Assembly: GCF_001613205.1 (NCBI RefSeq)
Contig: NZ_BDBX01000024.1
Span: forward strand, 62,001 to 126,000
DNA length: 64,000 bases
Direction of reading: 5' to 3'
Origin: Nocardia sienata NBRC 100364
GTDB taxonomy: Bacteria > Actinomycetota > Actinomycetes > Mycobacteriales > Mycobacteriaceae
How positions within the stretch are numbered: position 1 is the first letter of the stretch; every line of letters begins with the position of its first letter. Below, one piece after another: positions 1-9,713 of this stretch. Below the pieces are notes generated by a model that was not told the origin of the DNA, searched no databases, and worked only from the letters and a program-made list of their open reading frames with translations. A program made the position numbers and the translations under genes.

Positions 1-737
1 AGAAGCTGTACACGGCGTGGAACCCGGCGGTGGGTGGCGGCATCCCGTGGCGGGTGGGAGCGGATTTCTACAATGCTCCGGCCAATGGTCCCGCCGGTAT
101 CGCGCTGGCGCGGCTGGGCCGCTACGAGCGGGCAGCGGAAATAGCGGGCTGGATCGACGAGACGCTGCGCGATCCGGAGACCGGTCTGATCTTCGACGGT
201 ATCCACCTCCCCGCCCGTGAGCTGGAACGCCCGGTCTACACCTACTGCCAGGGTGTCGTGCTCGGCCTGGAAACCGAGCTCGCGGTACACACCGGCGATT
301 ATGCGCATCTCGACCGGGTGCACCGCCTCTTGGACGCCGTGGAGGACCACCTGACCGTCGAGGGCGTGGTGCGCGGCGGTACCGGTGGGGACGGCGGCCT
401 GTTCAACGGTATTCTCATCCGCTATCTCGCGCAGGTCGCGCTGATGCTGCCCGGGAACGAGCACGAACAAGTCGCCGACCGGCGCACGGCCGCGCGCATC
501 GTGAAGGAGTCGGCGGCCGCGGCCTGGGAGAACCGGCTCGATGTGGAGGGCGAACCGCTTTTCGGCCACGACTGGTCCGTATCGACTCAGCTGCCCAGCG
601 GTAGCCGCGGTGCCGGAGGGCTCACCTCCAACGGGGCGGTCAGTTCCTCCCGGGTACCCGAACGGGACCTATCGGTACAGCTGTCGGGATGGATGCTCAT
701 GGAAGCCGCCCATATGGTCACCGCGGCCGGCCTGTAG
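1..737 (+). CDS. Glycoside hydrolase family 76 protein, 5' end outside window
   Basis: The reading frame is already open at base 3, so only the C-terminal 244 or so residues are present. They include a WNP...GGGIPWR stretch and repeated aromatic and acidic positions typical of GH76 (alpha-1,6-mannanase-like, alpha/alpha-barrel) proteins. Family members act on alpha-1,6-mannans; the exact substrate cannot be told here. In M. tuberculosis a GH76 gene (Rv0365c, from memory) also lies beside a DedA gene and fba, as here. The last 69 bases overlap the tail of the convergent DedA gene. Confidence 0.85.
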   Translation, partial: KLYTAWNPAVGGGIPWRVGADFYNAPANGPAGIALARLGRYERAAEIAGWIDETLRDPETGLIFDGIHLPARELERPVYTYCQGVVLGLETELAVHTGDYAHLDRVHRLLDAVEDHLTVEGVVRGGTGGDGGLFNGILIRYLAQVALMLPGNEHEQVADRRTAARIVKESAAAAWENRLDVEGEPLFGHDWSVSTQLPSGSRGAGGLTSNGAVSSSRVPERDLSVQLSGWMLMEAAHMVTAAGL

Positions 738-1490
738 TTCGTAGCGGCTGTGCCCGTTGCCGGGGTGGTGGTTCGCCTGGCCGAGCCCGGGCAGTGGCAT
801 GGTGTCGGCATCGGCGGACGCGGAATCGAGTTCGAAGTCCTCGATCGGCTGCGACATCTCCTGCCGGTACTGCCGGATGCCGATGATGGTGCCGACGATC
901 AGGCACACCACCAGCGAACCGATCACGATCGGCATGAGCCAGGAGATCCGCTGGATGAAGCCGCCGGCGTAGTACCCCATCAGCAGCAGGACCGGGGCCC
1001 AGATGATCGCGCCGATGGTGCTGGCCACGGTGTAGCGGCGGTGGTCCATGCCGGCGGCGCCGGCCACCATCGGGCACAGGGTGCGCACCCAGGGAATCCA
1101 GCGGGCGATCAGGACCGCCACGAAACCGTGCCGCTGCAGCAGTTCGGCGACCCGGACCAGATTGCGGGTATTGATATAGCGCCCGTTCTTACGGGCGACG
1201 AGCCGGTGGCCGGTTCGTCGCCCGACCATATAGCCGACCTGGTTGCCGGCGATGGCGGCGACCATGGCGCCCACCGCGAGCAGCCACACCTGGGTTTCGC
1301 CCGTGGTGTGGGAGGCCATCACGATTCCCGCGGTCAGCAACATCGAATCGCCGGGCAGGAACAACCCGAGAATGAAGGCGCATTCGAGGAAGACGAAGGT
1401 CAGGACCACGGTCCAGACCAGTGCCGGTCCCGCGGAGATCAGGGGTTCGAAGCTGCCCATCGCATGGGGCACGGCCTGGGCGCTCACCAC
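669..1490 (-). CDS. DedA family membrane protein (SNARE-associated/VTT domain)
   Basis: A 273-residue protein with a DedA core. It has an N-terminal hydrophobic segment, FLPGDSMLLTAG around residues 43-54, a GNQVGYMVGRR loop, the ARWIPWVRTLCPMVAG signature and two C-terminal membrane helices. DedA proteins are inner-membrane transporters or scramblases linked to lipid carrier recycling and proton-motive-force maintenance. The GTG start directly abuts the TAA stop of the upstream DedA gene, and a second GTG follows at 1487, so the pair is a translationally coupled tandem duplication. The C-terminal 50-60 residues are polar and overlap the convergent GH76 gene, so the true tail may be variable. 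Confidence 0.85.
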   Translation of the reverse strand: MVSAQAVPHAMGSFEPLISAGPALVWTVVLTFVFLECAFILGLFLPGDSMLLTAGIVMASHTTGETQVWLLAVGAMVAAIAGNQVGYMVGRRTGHRLVARKNGRYINTRNLVRVAELLQRHGFVAVLIARWIPWVRTLCPMVAGAAGMDHRRYTVASTIGAIIWAPVLLLMGYYAGGFIQRISWLMPIVIGSLVVCLIVGTIIGIRQYRQEMSQPIEDFELDSASADADTMPLPGLGQANHHPGNGHSRYELQAGRGDHMGGFHEHPSRQLYR

Positions 1491-2270
1491 TTACCGAACA
1501 GGGGAATCGTTTGCGCCGACCGGCCCCGCGTGATGTACCACCGGCAGGGGCATAGTGCTGTCGATCTGCCCGGGCAGGTCCATGGTGGGAAGCTCCGCGG
1601 TCGAGGTCAGGGCGCCGTCGGCGACGGGATCGCCCGCCTTGCGCCCGAGCAGCTTCTTGGCGACCGCGCTGATGCCCGGCAGGATCGAGACGAACACGAT
1701 GAGCAGGAAAATGGCCTCGACATGGTCGCGGATGAAGGCGACATTGCCCAGGAAATACCCGAGAACGGTCACTCCGCCGCCCCAGGCGACGGCGCCGACG
1801 ATATCGAAGGCGACATAGCGCTGGTAGCTCATCTTGGAGACCCCGGCCAGCACCGGCATGAAAGTCCGGACGATCGGGACGAAACGGGCCAGGATGATCG
1901 TTTTGGGGCCGTGCTTCTCGAAGAATTCGTGCGTTTCGGTGACGTAGCTCTTCTTGAAAAAGCGTGTGTCCTCTTTGTTGAACAGCGCGGGACCGATGGC
2001 CCGGCCGATCCAGTACCCGCACTGGTCACCGGCGAAAGCGATGAAGACGACGGCCGGAACCAGTACCCAGATGGACACCGGGGGGTTGGGTTGCGCGGCC
2101 AGCAGACCACCGGTGAAAAGCAGCGAATCGCCGGGCAGCAGTGGGAACAGCAGGCCGGTCTCGATGAATACGATCACGAGGATGGCCGGAAGCACCGCGT
2201 TCTTCAGCCAGGTCTCGGTCAACAGGTGCATCGGGTCGAGCAGTTCGGTCAGAGCCAGATTGCTCGTCAC
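1491..2270 (-). CDS. DedA family membrane protein, second copy
   Basis: DedA/VTT protein of about 259 residues from the GTG at 2270. The frame is open to a TTG at 2351, and an internal ATG lies at 2231, so the start is uncertain. Visible signatures are LFPLLPGDSLLFTGG, AGDQCGYWIGR, then ARFVPIVRTFMPVLAGVSKM, followed by a C-terminal hydrophobic hairpin. It differs clearly in sequence from the adjacent DedA protein, so the duplication is old. It diverges from fba. The role is presumably membrane lipid or undecaprenyl-phosphate handling, by family only. Confidence 0.82.
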   Translation of the reverse strand: MTSNLALTELLDPMHLLTETWLKNAVLPAILVIVFIETGLLFPLLPGDSLLFTGGLLAAQPNPPVSIWVLVPAVVFIAFAGDQCGYWIGRAIGPALFNKEDTRFFKKSYVTETHEFFEKHGPKTIILARFVPIVRTFMPVLAGVSKMSYQRYVAFDIVGAVAWGGGVTVLGYFLGNVAFIRDHVEAIFLLIVFVSILPGISAVAKKLLGRKAGDPVADGALTSTAELPTMDLPGQIDSTMPLPVVHHAGPVGANDSPVR

Positions 2271-2441
2271 CGCGTCGGTAGCTGCCAGCGCAATCACCCG
2301 GCCCACAGTACCGGTTACATCGACCGCTGTACGGTGCGGCGGCGCAAACAATCCCCTTATACCGGATGAAACCTGCCTGCCTTAGGGTATGTGCAGAAAC
2401 AGACAATCCCACGTCTGCCGCACAACACGGAGGTCTTCACA

Positions 2442-3476
2442 GTGCCGATCGCGACTCCGGAGGTCTACGCCGAGATGCTCGGTCAGGCCAAGGCGAACTC
2501 TTTCGCCTTCCCGGCCATCAACTGCACATCGTCGGAGACGATCAACGCGGCGATCAAGGGTTTCGCCGAGGCGGGTAGTGACGGGATCATCCAGTTCTCC
2601 ACCGGTGGCGCGGAGTTCGGTTCCGGCCAGGGCGTGAAGGATATGGTCACCGGTGCGGTCGCGCTGGCCGAATTCGCCCATGTGGTGGCCGCGAAGTACG
2701 ACATCACCATCGCGCTGCACACCGACCACTGCCCCAAGGACAAGCTGGACGGGTTCGTCCGGCCGCTGCTGGCCATCTCGCAGGAGCGGGTGGATGCGGG
2801 GCGCGATCCGCTGTTCCAGTCGCATATGTGGGACGGTTCGGCCGTGCCGATCGACGAGAACCTCTCCATCGCGCAGGAGCTGCTGTCCGCCGCTGCCGCA
2901 GCGAAGATCATCCTCGAGGTCGAGATCGGCGTCGTCGGCGGTGAAGAAGACGGTGTCGAGGCCGAGATCAACGAGAAGCTCTACACCTCGCCCGCCGACT
3001 TCGAGAAGACCATCGACGCGCTCGGCGCCGGCGAGAAGGGCAAGTACCTGCTCGCCGCCACCTTCGGCAATGTGCACGGTGTGTACAAGCCGGGCAATGT
3101 GGTGCTCAAGCCCGAGGTGCTGGCCGAGGGGCAGCGGGTGGCCGCGGCCAAGCTGGGCCTGGCCAATGACGCCCAGCCGTTCGATTTCGTGTTCCACGGC
3201 GGTTCGGGGTCGCTGAAGTCGGAGATCGACGATTCGCTGCGTTACGGCGTGGTGAAGATGAACGTCGACACCGACACCCAGTACGCGTTCACCCGGCCGG
3301 TCGCCGCGCATATGTTCAGCAACTACGACGGTGTGCTGAAGATCGACGGTGAGGTCGGGAACAAGAAGACCTACGACCCGCGCAGCTACCTCAAGAAGGC
3401 CGAGCTGTCGATGGCCCAGCGGGTGGTGCAGGCGTGCAACGACCTGCGGTCCGCAGGGCGTTCCATCAGTGCCTGA
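2442..3476 (+). CDS. fba: Fructose-bisphosphate aldolase, class II
   Basis: Cytosolic zinc aldolase of glycolysis and gluconeogenesis that interconverts fructose-1,6-bisphosphate with glyceraldehyde-3-phosphate and dihydroxyacetone phosphate. I chose the GTG at 2442 because GGAGG lies at 2429-2433 and the resulting 344 residues begin PIATPEVYAEMLGQ, as in the M. tuberculosis enzyme. Class II hallmarks are visible: the HTDHC zinc/catalytic segment near residue 93, the EIGVVGGEED loop, FHGGSGS and KMNVDTDTQ. It diverges from the DedA pair and is followed by an EmbR-like regulator. Confidence 0.97.
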   Translation: MPIATPEVYAEMLGQAKANSFAFPAINCTSSETINAAIKGFAEAGSDGIIQFSTGGAEFGSGQGVKDMVTGAVALAEFAHVVAAKYDITIALHTDHCPKDKLDGFVRPLLAISQERVDAGRDPLFQSHMWDGSAVPIDENLSIAQELLSAAAAAKIILEVEIGVVGGEEDGVEAEINEKLYTSPADFEKTIDALGAGEKGKYLLAATFGNVHGVYKPGNVVLKPEVLAEGQRVAAAKLGLANDAQPFDFVFHGGSGSLKSEIDDSLRYGVVKMNVDTDTQYAFTRPVAAHMFSNYDGVLKIDGEVGNKKTYDPRSYLKKAELSMAQRVVQACNDLRSAGRSISA

Positions 3477-3500
3477 TCTCTTCGCACCGTCCGTAGCCGG

Positions 3501-4616
3501 ATGACACTCGATCTCCGCGTGCTGGGGCCCGTGCGTCTACTGGTCGGCGGTGAACCGGTGCCGGTCGGCGGGCCCAAACCCCGGGCCCTGCTGGCCGCAC
3601 TCGCGGTGAACCGGCGCCGCGCCGTGTCCTCCTCGACCCTGGCCGATATGGTCTGGAACGAGGAGCCGCCGGATGCCTACGCGGCCAGTCTGCAGGTGTT
3701 CGTTTCGAATATTCGCAAGGCGCTGCGCAATTCCGGGATCGACCCGGCGGGTGTGCTGCGCACGGAGTCCTCGGGCTATCGGCTCGAGATCGCCGACGAT
3801 GCCTGCGACCTGGGCCGCTTCGAAGCCGCCCGGGACGCGGGCACCCGGGCGTCGGGGGCCGGCGACCACGCCTCGGCGTCCCGGCTGTTCGCCACCGCCC
3901 TGCGTGAGTGGAACGGCCGGGCGCTGTCGGATCTGGCCGGACTCGGTTTCGCCGACAGTTTCGCCACCGCCATGGAGGAGGAGCGGCTGCTGGCGGTATC
4001 GGCCCGGTTCGACGCGGAGATCGCGTGTGGCCGGGCCGCCGCCGTGATCGGCGAACTGGTCGCGCTCACCAGTGAGCACCCGCTGCGGGAGCCGCTGTGG
4101 GGCCAGCTCATCACGGCGCTCTATCTGTCCGAACGTCATGCCGACGCGCTGGAGGCGTGCCGGCGGGTGCGGGCGGTACTGGCCGAGGAACTCGGCATCG
4201 ACCCCGGGCCCGCGCTGGTGGAGCTGGAACGGCGGGTGCTGCGCCAGGAACCACTGAGCACCGTCGAGATGAAGAGTGTCGAGCGGATGGCCGCGGCGAT
4301 GACCGATACGGTCACCGAGGTGCCGCGCACGGTACGGAGCGGTCAGCTGCGGTTACCGGACGGGCGGACAGTGGTGGTCGCCCACGGCGGCTTCCGGATC
4401 GGCCGGATGACCGATAACGATCTGATCCTCGACGATCCGAAGGCCAGCCGGTATCACGCCCTGATCAAACTGGGCCGGGCGGGACTGCTGATCGAAGACC
4501 TCGACTCCGCCAACGGAGTCTTCGTCAACGAGCAGCCGATCGATTCCGCGCTGCTGGCCGACGGCGATGCGATCCGGATCGGCAATACCGTGCTGGCCTT
4601 CCAGGCCGTCCGCTGA
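3501..4616 (+). CDS. EmbR-like transcriptional regulator (SARP winged helix + BTAD + FHA)
   Basis: The 371-residue protein has three parts. Residues 1-95 are an OmpR/SARP winged helix. Residues 100-250 are a bacterial transcriptional activation domain ending IDPGPALVELERRVL. Residues 275-371 are an FHA domain with FRIGRMTDND, SRYHA and NGVFVN, the phosphothreonine-binding residues. This is the architecture of M. tuberculosis EmbR, a target of Ser/Thr kinases that controls arabinosyltransferase genes. The target here is unknown. Only 24 bases separate it from fba, so read-through is possible, and it converges with purA with 4 bases between stops. Confidence 0.88.
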   Translation: MTLDLRVLGPVRLLVGGEPVPVGGPKPRALLAALAVNRRRAVSSSTLADMVWNEEPPDAYAASLQVFVSNIRKALRNSGIDPAGVLRTESSGYRLEIADDACDLGRFEAARDAGTRASGAGDHASASRLFATALREWNGRALSDLAGLGFADSFATAMEEERLLAVSARFDAEIACGRAAAVIGELVALTSEHPLREPLWGQLITALYLSERHADALEACRRVRAVLAEELGIDPGPALVELERRVLRQEPLSTVEMKSVERMAAAMTDTVTEVPRTVRSGQLRLPDGRTVVVAHGGFRIGRMTDNDLILDDPKASRYHALIKLGRAGLLIEDLDSANGVFVNEQPIDSALLADGDAIRIGNTVLAFQAVR

Positions 4617-4620
4617 GGTA

Positions 4621-5955
<1,335 letters not shown>

Positions 5956-6109
5956 CTACCTGCCGTAATGCGGAGGAAGCCGGGAGCACAGTCTAGCCGA
6001 GACCGTGCGGGCGCCGGGGAACGGTCGCCGGGGCCGGGCCGTTGCGCGGGTCGCCACCGGGCACCCTTTACACTCATGGGTGACCGGTCCGAGGGAGGGT
6101 GTTGGGCGT

Positions 6110-6769
6110 TTGAGTACCCAGGTTCTCCGCTGTGCCGACGCACCGGTACCCATCGCCCTCGCCGCGCAGCCCACCGCGCAGACCGGGGCAATACCGGACA
6201 CCGGCCTGATCGACGAGCTCCTGCCGGTGCTGGCGGCCGACAGCCTGCCGCGGCTGATCGTGCTGGGCGGCGACGCGGCGCTGGCCGCTGTGCTCACCCA
6301 CCTCATGCGTACCGAGCGGTTGCACGTGGAAGTCGGCTATGTACCCCTGGAGCGGACCTACGCCGCCGAGGCCTATGACCTCGCCACCGGAAACGCCGCG
6401 GCGAAACGGGCACTGGAGGGTTCGGCCATCGAAACCCCGCTGATACGCGACGACACCGGTACCGTGCTGGTCGGGCGCGCCAAGATCACCGGGCCAGGGG
6501 GCGGTCAACTGAGCGGTGAGGCCTATGTCGACGACACCTGCCTGTTCTCCGGCTCGATCCGGGCCATGTTCGTCACCCCCACGCTGGAGTTGCCCGGAGT
6601 CCGAGCGAGCTATCCGCGCCGGTTCCGGCGCCGCCGCTGGACCTACGGTCGTGCCGCGCAGCTCGGTACACCCGCAGCGGTGATCAACCGCGACGGTATC
6701 CAGAGCGACCGGGTGGTCCCGCGGTCGACGTTCTACCGGCATCACGAACCCTGGCGACTGGTCCGCTGA
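6110..6769 (+). CDS. Conserved actinobacterial protein (Rv0358-like)
   Basis: A 219-residue soluble protein of unknown function. The TTG at 6110 is preferred because GGGAGGG sits about ten bases upstream; an in-frame GTG at 6080 is the alternative. The N-terminus is Ala/Leu-rich and probably binds or folds against the middle part, where GYVPLERTYAAEAYDLATGN and GRAKITGPGG stand out. The C-terminus is strongly basic (YPRRFRRRRW) and could contact nucleic acid or anionic lipid. No catalytic motif is recognised. Position next to purA and the site-2 protease is conserved in mycobacteria, which suggests a shared but unknown role. Confidence 0.75.
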   Translation: MSTQVLRCADAPVPIALAAQPTAQTGAIPDTGLIDELLPVLAADSLPRLIVLGGDAALAAVLTHLMRTERLHVEVGYVPLERTYAAEAYDLATGNAAAKRALEGSAIETPLIRDDTGTVLVGRAKITGPGGGQLSGEAYVDDTCLFSGSIRAMFVTPTLELPGVRASYPRRFRRRRWTYGRAAQLGTPAAVINRDGIQSDRVVPRSTFYRHHEPWRLVR

Positions 6770-6908
6770 TGCGGAACCCCCGCCGACGCTTCGTCCTCCG
6801 CCGTCCGGGGGCCGGCCGGTCCGCGCAGTTCGGACGGACTGCGGTGGGCGGACAAGGGTTGCTTCGCCGTCGGCGGATCGGTCCGCAAGAGCGGATGGGT
6901 GGGCGGCC

Positions 6909-7688
6909 GTGACCCCCGGCGTACCGGCTCTGCGGCGCGGTGCGATCCGTCCGAGTCCGGTCTTCCTGCTGGTCGTGGCTCTCGCGGTGGCCGGCGGTGT
7001 GCTCGCCTGGGGCGCGGATCTGGATTCGGTATGGGCAAAGGCCGGTGTTTTCGTACTGGTGGTGTTCGGCTGGGTGGTGAGCCTGTGTCTGCACGAGTTC
7101 GCTCATGCCTATATCGCCTACCGGGCCGGAGACCGCGAGGTGGAACTGCGCGGCTACCTGACGTTGAATCCGCTCAAATACAGTCATCCGCTGCTGTCGA
7201 TCGTGCTGCCGATGGTTTTCATCGCGCTCGGCGGAATCGGGCTGCCGGGCGGTGCGGTGTATGTGCACACCCATCAGGTGCCGACCCGTACGCAGCGATT
7301 GATCAGTGTGGCGGGCCCGGCCGTGAACGCGGTGTGCGCGGTGGTCCTGCTGCTCATCGTGCGGTTCTTCGGCAGCGCGCAGGAGCATCCGGCGTTCTGG
7401 TTCGGGCTCAGCTTCCTGGCCTTCCTGCAGGTGACCGCCACCCTGCTGAACCTGTTGCCCATCCCGGGCCTGGACGGTTACGGCGTGGTGGAACCGTCCC
7501 TGAGCTACCAGACCCGGCGCGGGCTCGAACAGTTCAAACCGTTCGGCATGCTGATGCTGTTCGCGCTGCTGTTCACCCCGGCGATCAATCAGGTCTTCTT
7601 CGATGCCGTGTACGCGCTCTACGACCTGTCCGGGGTATCGGAGCAGTGGTCGCGTTACGGCGGATATCTGACAAGGTTCTGGGCGTAG
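6909..7688 (+). CDS. Site-2 protease family zinc metalloprotease (M50-like)
   Basis: A 259-residue polytopic membrane protein. HEFAH near residue 65 is the HEXXH zinc motif inside a membrane helix, and LLPIPGLDGY near residue 186 supplies the third ligand region (the LDG motif of M50 proteases). Five or six hydrophobic segments are visible. The family cleaves membrane-embedded substrates; this short PDZ-less subtype has no assigned substrate. It corresponds in position to Rv0359. A hairpin at 7700-7734 lies just after the stop. Confidence 0.87.
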   Translation: MTPGVPALRRGAIRPSPVFLLVVALAVAGGVLAWGADLDSVWAKAGVFVLVVFGWVVSLCLHEFAHAYIAYRAGDREVELRGYLTLNPLKYSHPLLSIVLPMVFIALGGIGLPGGAVYVHTHQVPTRTQRLISVAGPAVNAVCAVVLLLIVRFFGSAQEHPAFWFGLSFLAFLQVTATLLNLLPIPGLDGYGVVEPSLSYQTRRGLEQFKPFGMLMLFALLFTPAINQVFFDAVYALYDLSGVSEQWSRYGGYLTRFWA

Positions 7689-7699
7689 CCGATCCGAGA

Positions 7700-7734
7700 G
7701 GGCCCGCCCGGCGCGGCGCCGGCCGGACGGGCCC
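7700..7734 (+). terminator. GC-rich hairpin after the site-2 protease gene
   Basis: GGGCCCGcCCGGC pairs with GCCGGaCGGGCCC-type sequence on the 3' side, with one mismatch in about 13 pairs, starting 12 bases after the stop. No U-tract follows, which is common in high-GC actinobacterial terminators. Confidence 0.5.
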
Positions 7735-8000
7735 GGATTCCCCGCCCGGGCCGGCGTCCGGGTATCCGAAACATTCGACGCTGCTGCGCCGTGTCGGCGA
7801 CGCGGCACACGGGAGGGGTCCGACCGAACCGGCTGTGGGCCGGTGCGGTCACGTTTCAGATTAGTGGAGACCGGCCGCCACGGCACAGTGGTCGACTACT
7901 CGGATACCGGCTGTGGCCGGGCGAAGAGGTGCCGCGGCCTGCGATCGCGGAATCGGCCGATTCCGGCGATCCGGTAGTCGACGATGCCGGCGACCGGTGC
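7735..8000. other. Intergenic, no gene seen
   Basis: Between the site-2 protease hairpin and the FUSC gene there is no convincing coding sequence. A 9-base inverted repeat (GTCGACTAC at 7891-7899 and GTAGTCGAC at 7974-7982) is the only structure noticed, and its spacing is large. Confidence 0.4.
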
Positions 8001-9116
8001 CTAACCGGCTGTATCGGCGGGCCGATTGGTCGGTGTCACATACGGATGGGGAACGGTGGGCGGTAGCAGCGCCAGGGCGGAAACGCGTTGTACCCCGCAT
8101 ACCTGCAGCAGGTCCACCAGCGTGGACCGGATCTGGGCGAAAACCACATGCGCCGACAGACCGGCCCCCGCAACCAGTTCCGGGCGTGCCTGTTTGGCCA
8201 CCGAGCGCAGCACCCGGGCGGCCTCCGCGCGGTCGGGTTGTTCGCCCGGATCGGTGATTATCATGCGCCGTACCACCTCGACCGCGGCGGCCAGCTGCTC
8301 CACTTCCACGATCAGGCCCGGATCGAGGATCTCGTCATCGCGCACCAGGGTCAGCGAACGGCGCAGCAGCACCCGAGTGTTGCGGACCGCGTTGTCCAGC
8401 GGATCGGCCGCGGCGCGTAAACGCTCCAGCCGGCCGCGCGAATTCCAGTACAGCGGAGATATCCGGCTCACCTCGCGGCCTCCTTCCAGCGATTTGCGCA
8501 GCGCATCCAGCTGCGCCTGGGTGGCCCGGACCGCCGTGAGCGCGCTGTGTACTTTGCCGGGGTCCTGTTCGAGCAGGCCGTGGGCGCCGTCGGTGAGCGA
8601 TTTCGCCATGACGCCGAGAATCGCCGCCGCCTGCTCGCGGGCCCGGCGCACCGGATGCAACGGCACCGCGGCGACGACCACCACCCCGACCAGCCCCCCG
8701 ATCAGCGCGTCCACCATGCGCGAGAAGCCGGCGCCGGTCTCGGGCGGCATCAGGGTGGCCACCAGCACGGCCGAACCCGAGGCCTGGATACCGATGATGG
8801 CTCCGCCGTCGAGGAACACTGCCAGTGCCATGGCCACCGCCACCACCAGAGCGATCTGCCAAACCCCGGTACCCACACGCGAAATGAACAGATCGCCGAC
8901 GCCGATACCGACCGCGACACCGACCACCAACTCCAGCGAGCGGCGCAGCCGCGCGCCGAAGGCGGTGCCGATGGACACCACCGCCGCGGTCGGCGCGAAG
9001 AAGGGGAGCGCGTGGCCGACCACGTCCTTGGCCAGGAACCAGGCCAGTGCCGCCGCCAGTGAGCACTGCAGAATCGGGATCGCCGAGAGGCGGAGCCGCT
9101 TCCAGGAACGCCGCAT
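8001..9116 (-). CDS. FUSC/aromatic acid exporter family membrane protein
   Basis: The 371-residue protein has an N-terminal block of about six membrane helices (residues 10-165, with LAWFLAKDVVGHALPFFAPTAA and the repeated GVAVGIGVGDL-type glycine zipper). A cytoplasmic, helix-rich C-terminal half follows. This is the layout of the fusaric-acid-resistance/aromatic acid exporter superfamily. Substrate is unknown. The ATG at 9116 is used; GTG at 9149 and TTG at 9170 are possible alternatives. It lies 68 bases downstream of the DUF3151 gene on the same strand and is probably co-transcribed. I do not remember it at this spot in mycobacteria. Confidence 0.82.
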   Translation of the reverse strand: MRRSWKRLRLSAIPILQCSLAAALAWFLAKDVVGHALPFFAPTAAVVSIGTAFGARLRRSLELVVGVAVGIGVGDLFISRVGTGVWQIALVVAVAMALAVFLDGGAIIGIQASGSAVLVATLMPPETGAGFSRMVDALIGGLVGVVVVAAVPLHPVRRAREQAAAILGVMAKSLTDGAHGLLEQDPGKVHSALTAVRATQAQLDALRKSLEGGREVSRISPLYWNSRGRLERLRAAADPLDNAVRNTRVLLRRSLTLVRDDEILDPGLIVEVEQLAAAVEVVRRMIITDPGEQPDRAEAARVLRSVAKQARPELVAGAGLSAHVVFAQIRSTLVDLLQVCGVQRVSALALLPPTVPHPYVTPTNRPADTAG

Positions 9117-9184
9117 CCGGTCGGCACCCCTGGCCCGGGCTCGGCCCACCGGGGAATTCGGGTCGATCAATGCCGCGGGTGCGT

Positions 9185-9628
9185 TCAGCCCAGACCCAGT
9201 TCGCCGGCCGCTCGCGGATCGCAGTCCTCGAGCAGGTCCAGGCAGCGGGCGTACTCGTCGGATTCCCCGATGGCCTTGGCCGCTCGGGCCAGGGCCGCGA
9301 CACTGCGCAGGAAGCCACGGTTGGGTTCGTGCTCCCACGGGACCGGACCGAAGCCCTTCCAACCGTTGCGACGCAGCAGGTCCAGCCCGCGGTGGTAGCC
9401 GGTGCGGGCGAACGCGTAGGCGGCGACGACATCGTGGTTGACCGCTTCCGAGGCGTCGGCCGCGCGTTCGAGCGCGGCTTCGGCCAGGGCTGCCCACGCG
9501 ATCGAGGCGGCGGGATTGTCGGCGGCGACGCGCACCGGATCGGTGCCGGCGTCGAGCGCGTCCTCCGCGTCGTGTAGTTCAGGAAGCAGTACCGGTTGCG
9601 GGCCGAGCAGATCACCGAACGAGGTCAT
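9185..9628 (-). CDS. DUF3151 protein (Rv0360c-like)
   Basis: A 147-residue soluble protein beginning MTSFGDLLGPQPVLLP, which matches the conserved start of the actinobacterial DUF3151 family. It continues with the hallmark ARTGYHRGLDLLRRNGWKGFGPVPWEHEPNRGFLR region, described here in parts: TGYHRGLD, NGWKGFGPVPW and NRGFLR. The predicted fold is all helical and TPR-like; no biochemical role is established. An in-frame ATG nine bases upstream (9637) has no better ribosome-binding site. It is divergent from the Rv0361-like gene, as in M. tuberculosis. Confidence 0.85.
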   Translation of the reverse strand: MTSFGDLLGPQPVLLPELHDAEDALDAGTDPVRVAADNPAASIAWAALAEAALERAADASEAVNHDVVAAYAFARTGYHRGLDLLRRNGWKGFGPVPWEHEPNRGFLRSVAALARAAKAIGESDEYARCLDLLEDCDPRAAGELGLG

Positions 9629-9713
9629 GAGCTTCATTGTGCACGGGTATCGGGAATGCTCGATAGGCTGGCCATCTACGTCACATTCTGTTAGCCAGCA
9701 ACGAGGGGTATAG

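Noticed and set aside
750..2369. A 539-codon frame antisense to both DedA genes
   Set aside because: Its product is a His/Asp/Gln-rich shadow of the DedA frames with no family resemblance; the DedA proteins have clear membrane helices and motifs.
7891..7982. Inverted repeat GTCGACTAC/GTAGTCGAC
   Set aside because: Arms of 9 bases are 74 bases apart with no regulator beside them; chance is likely in a 64-kb window.
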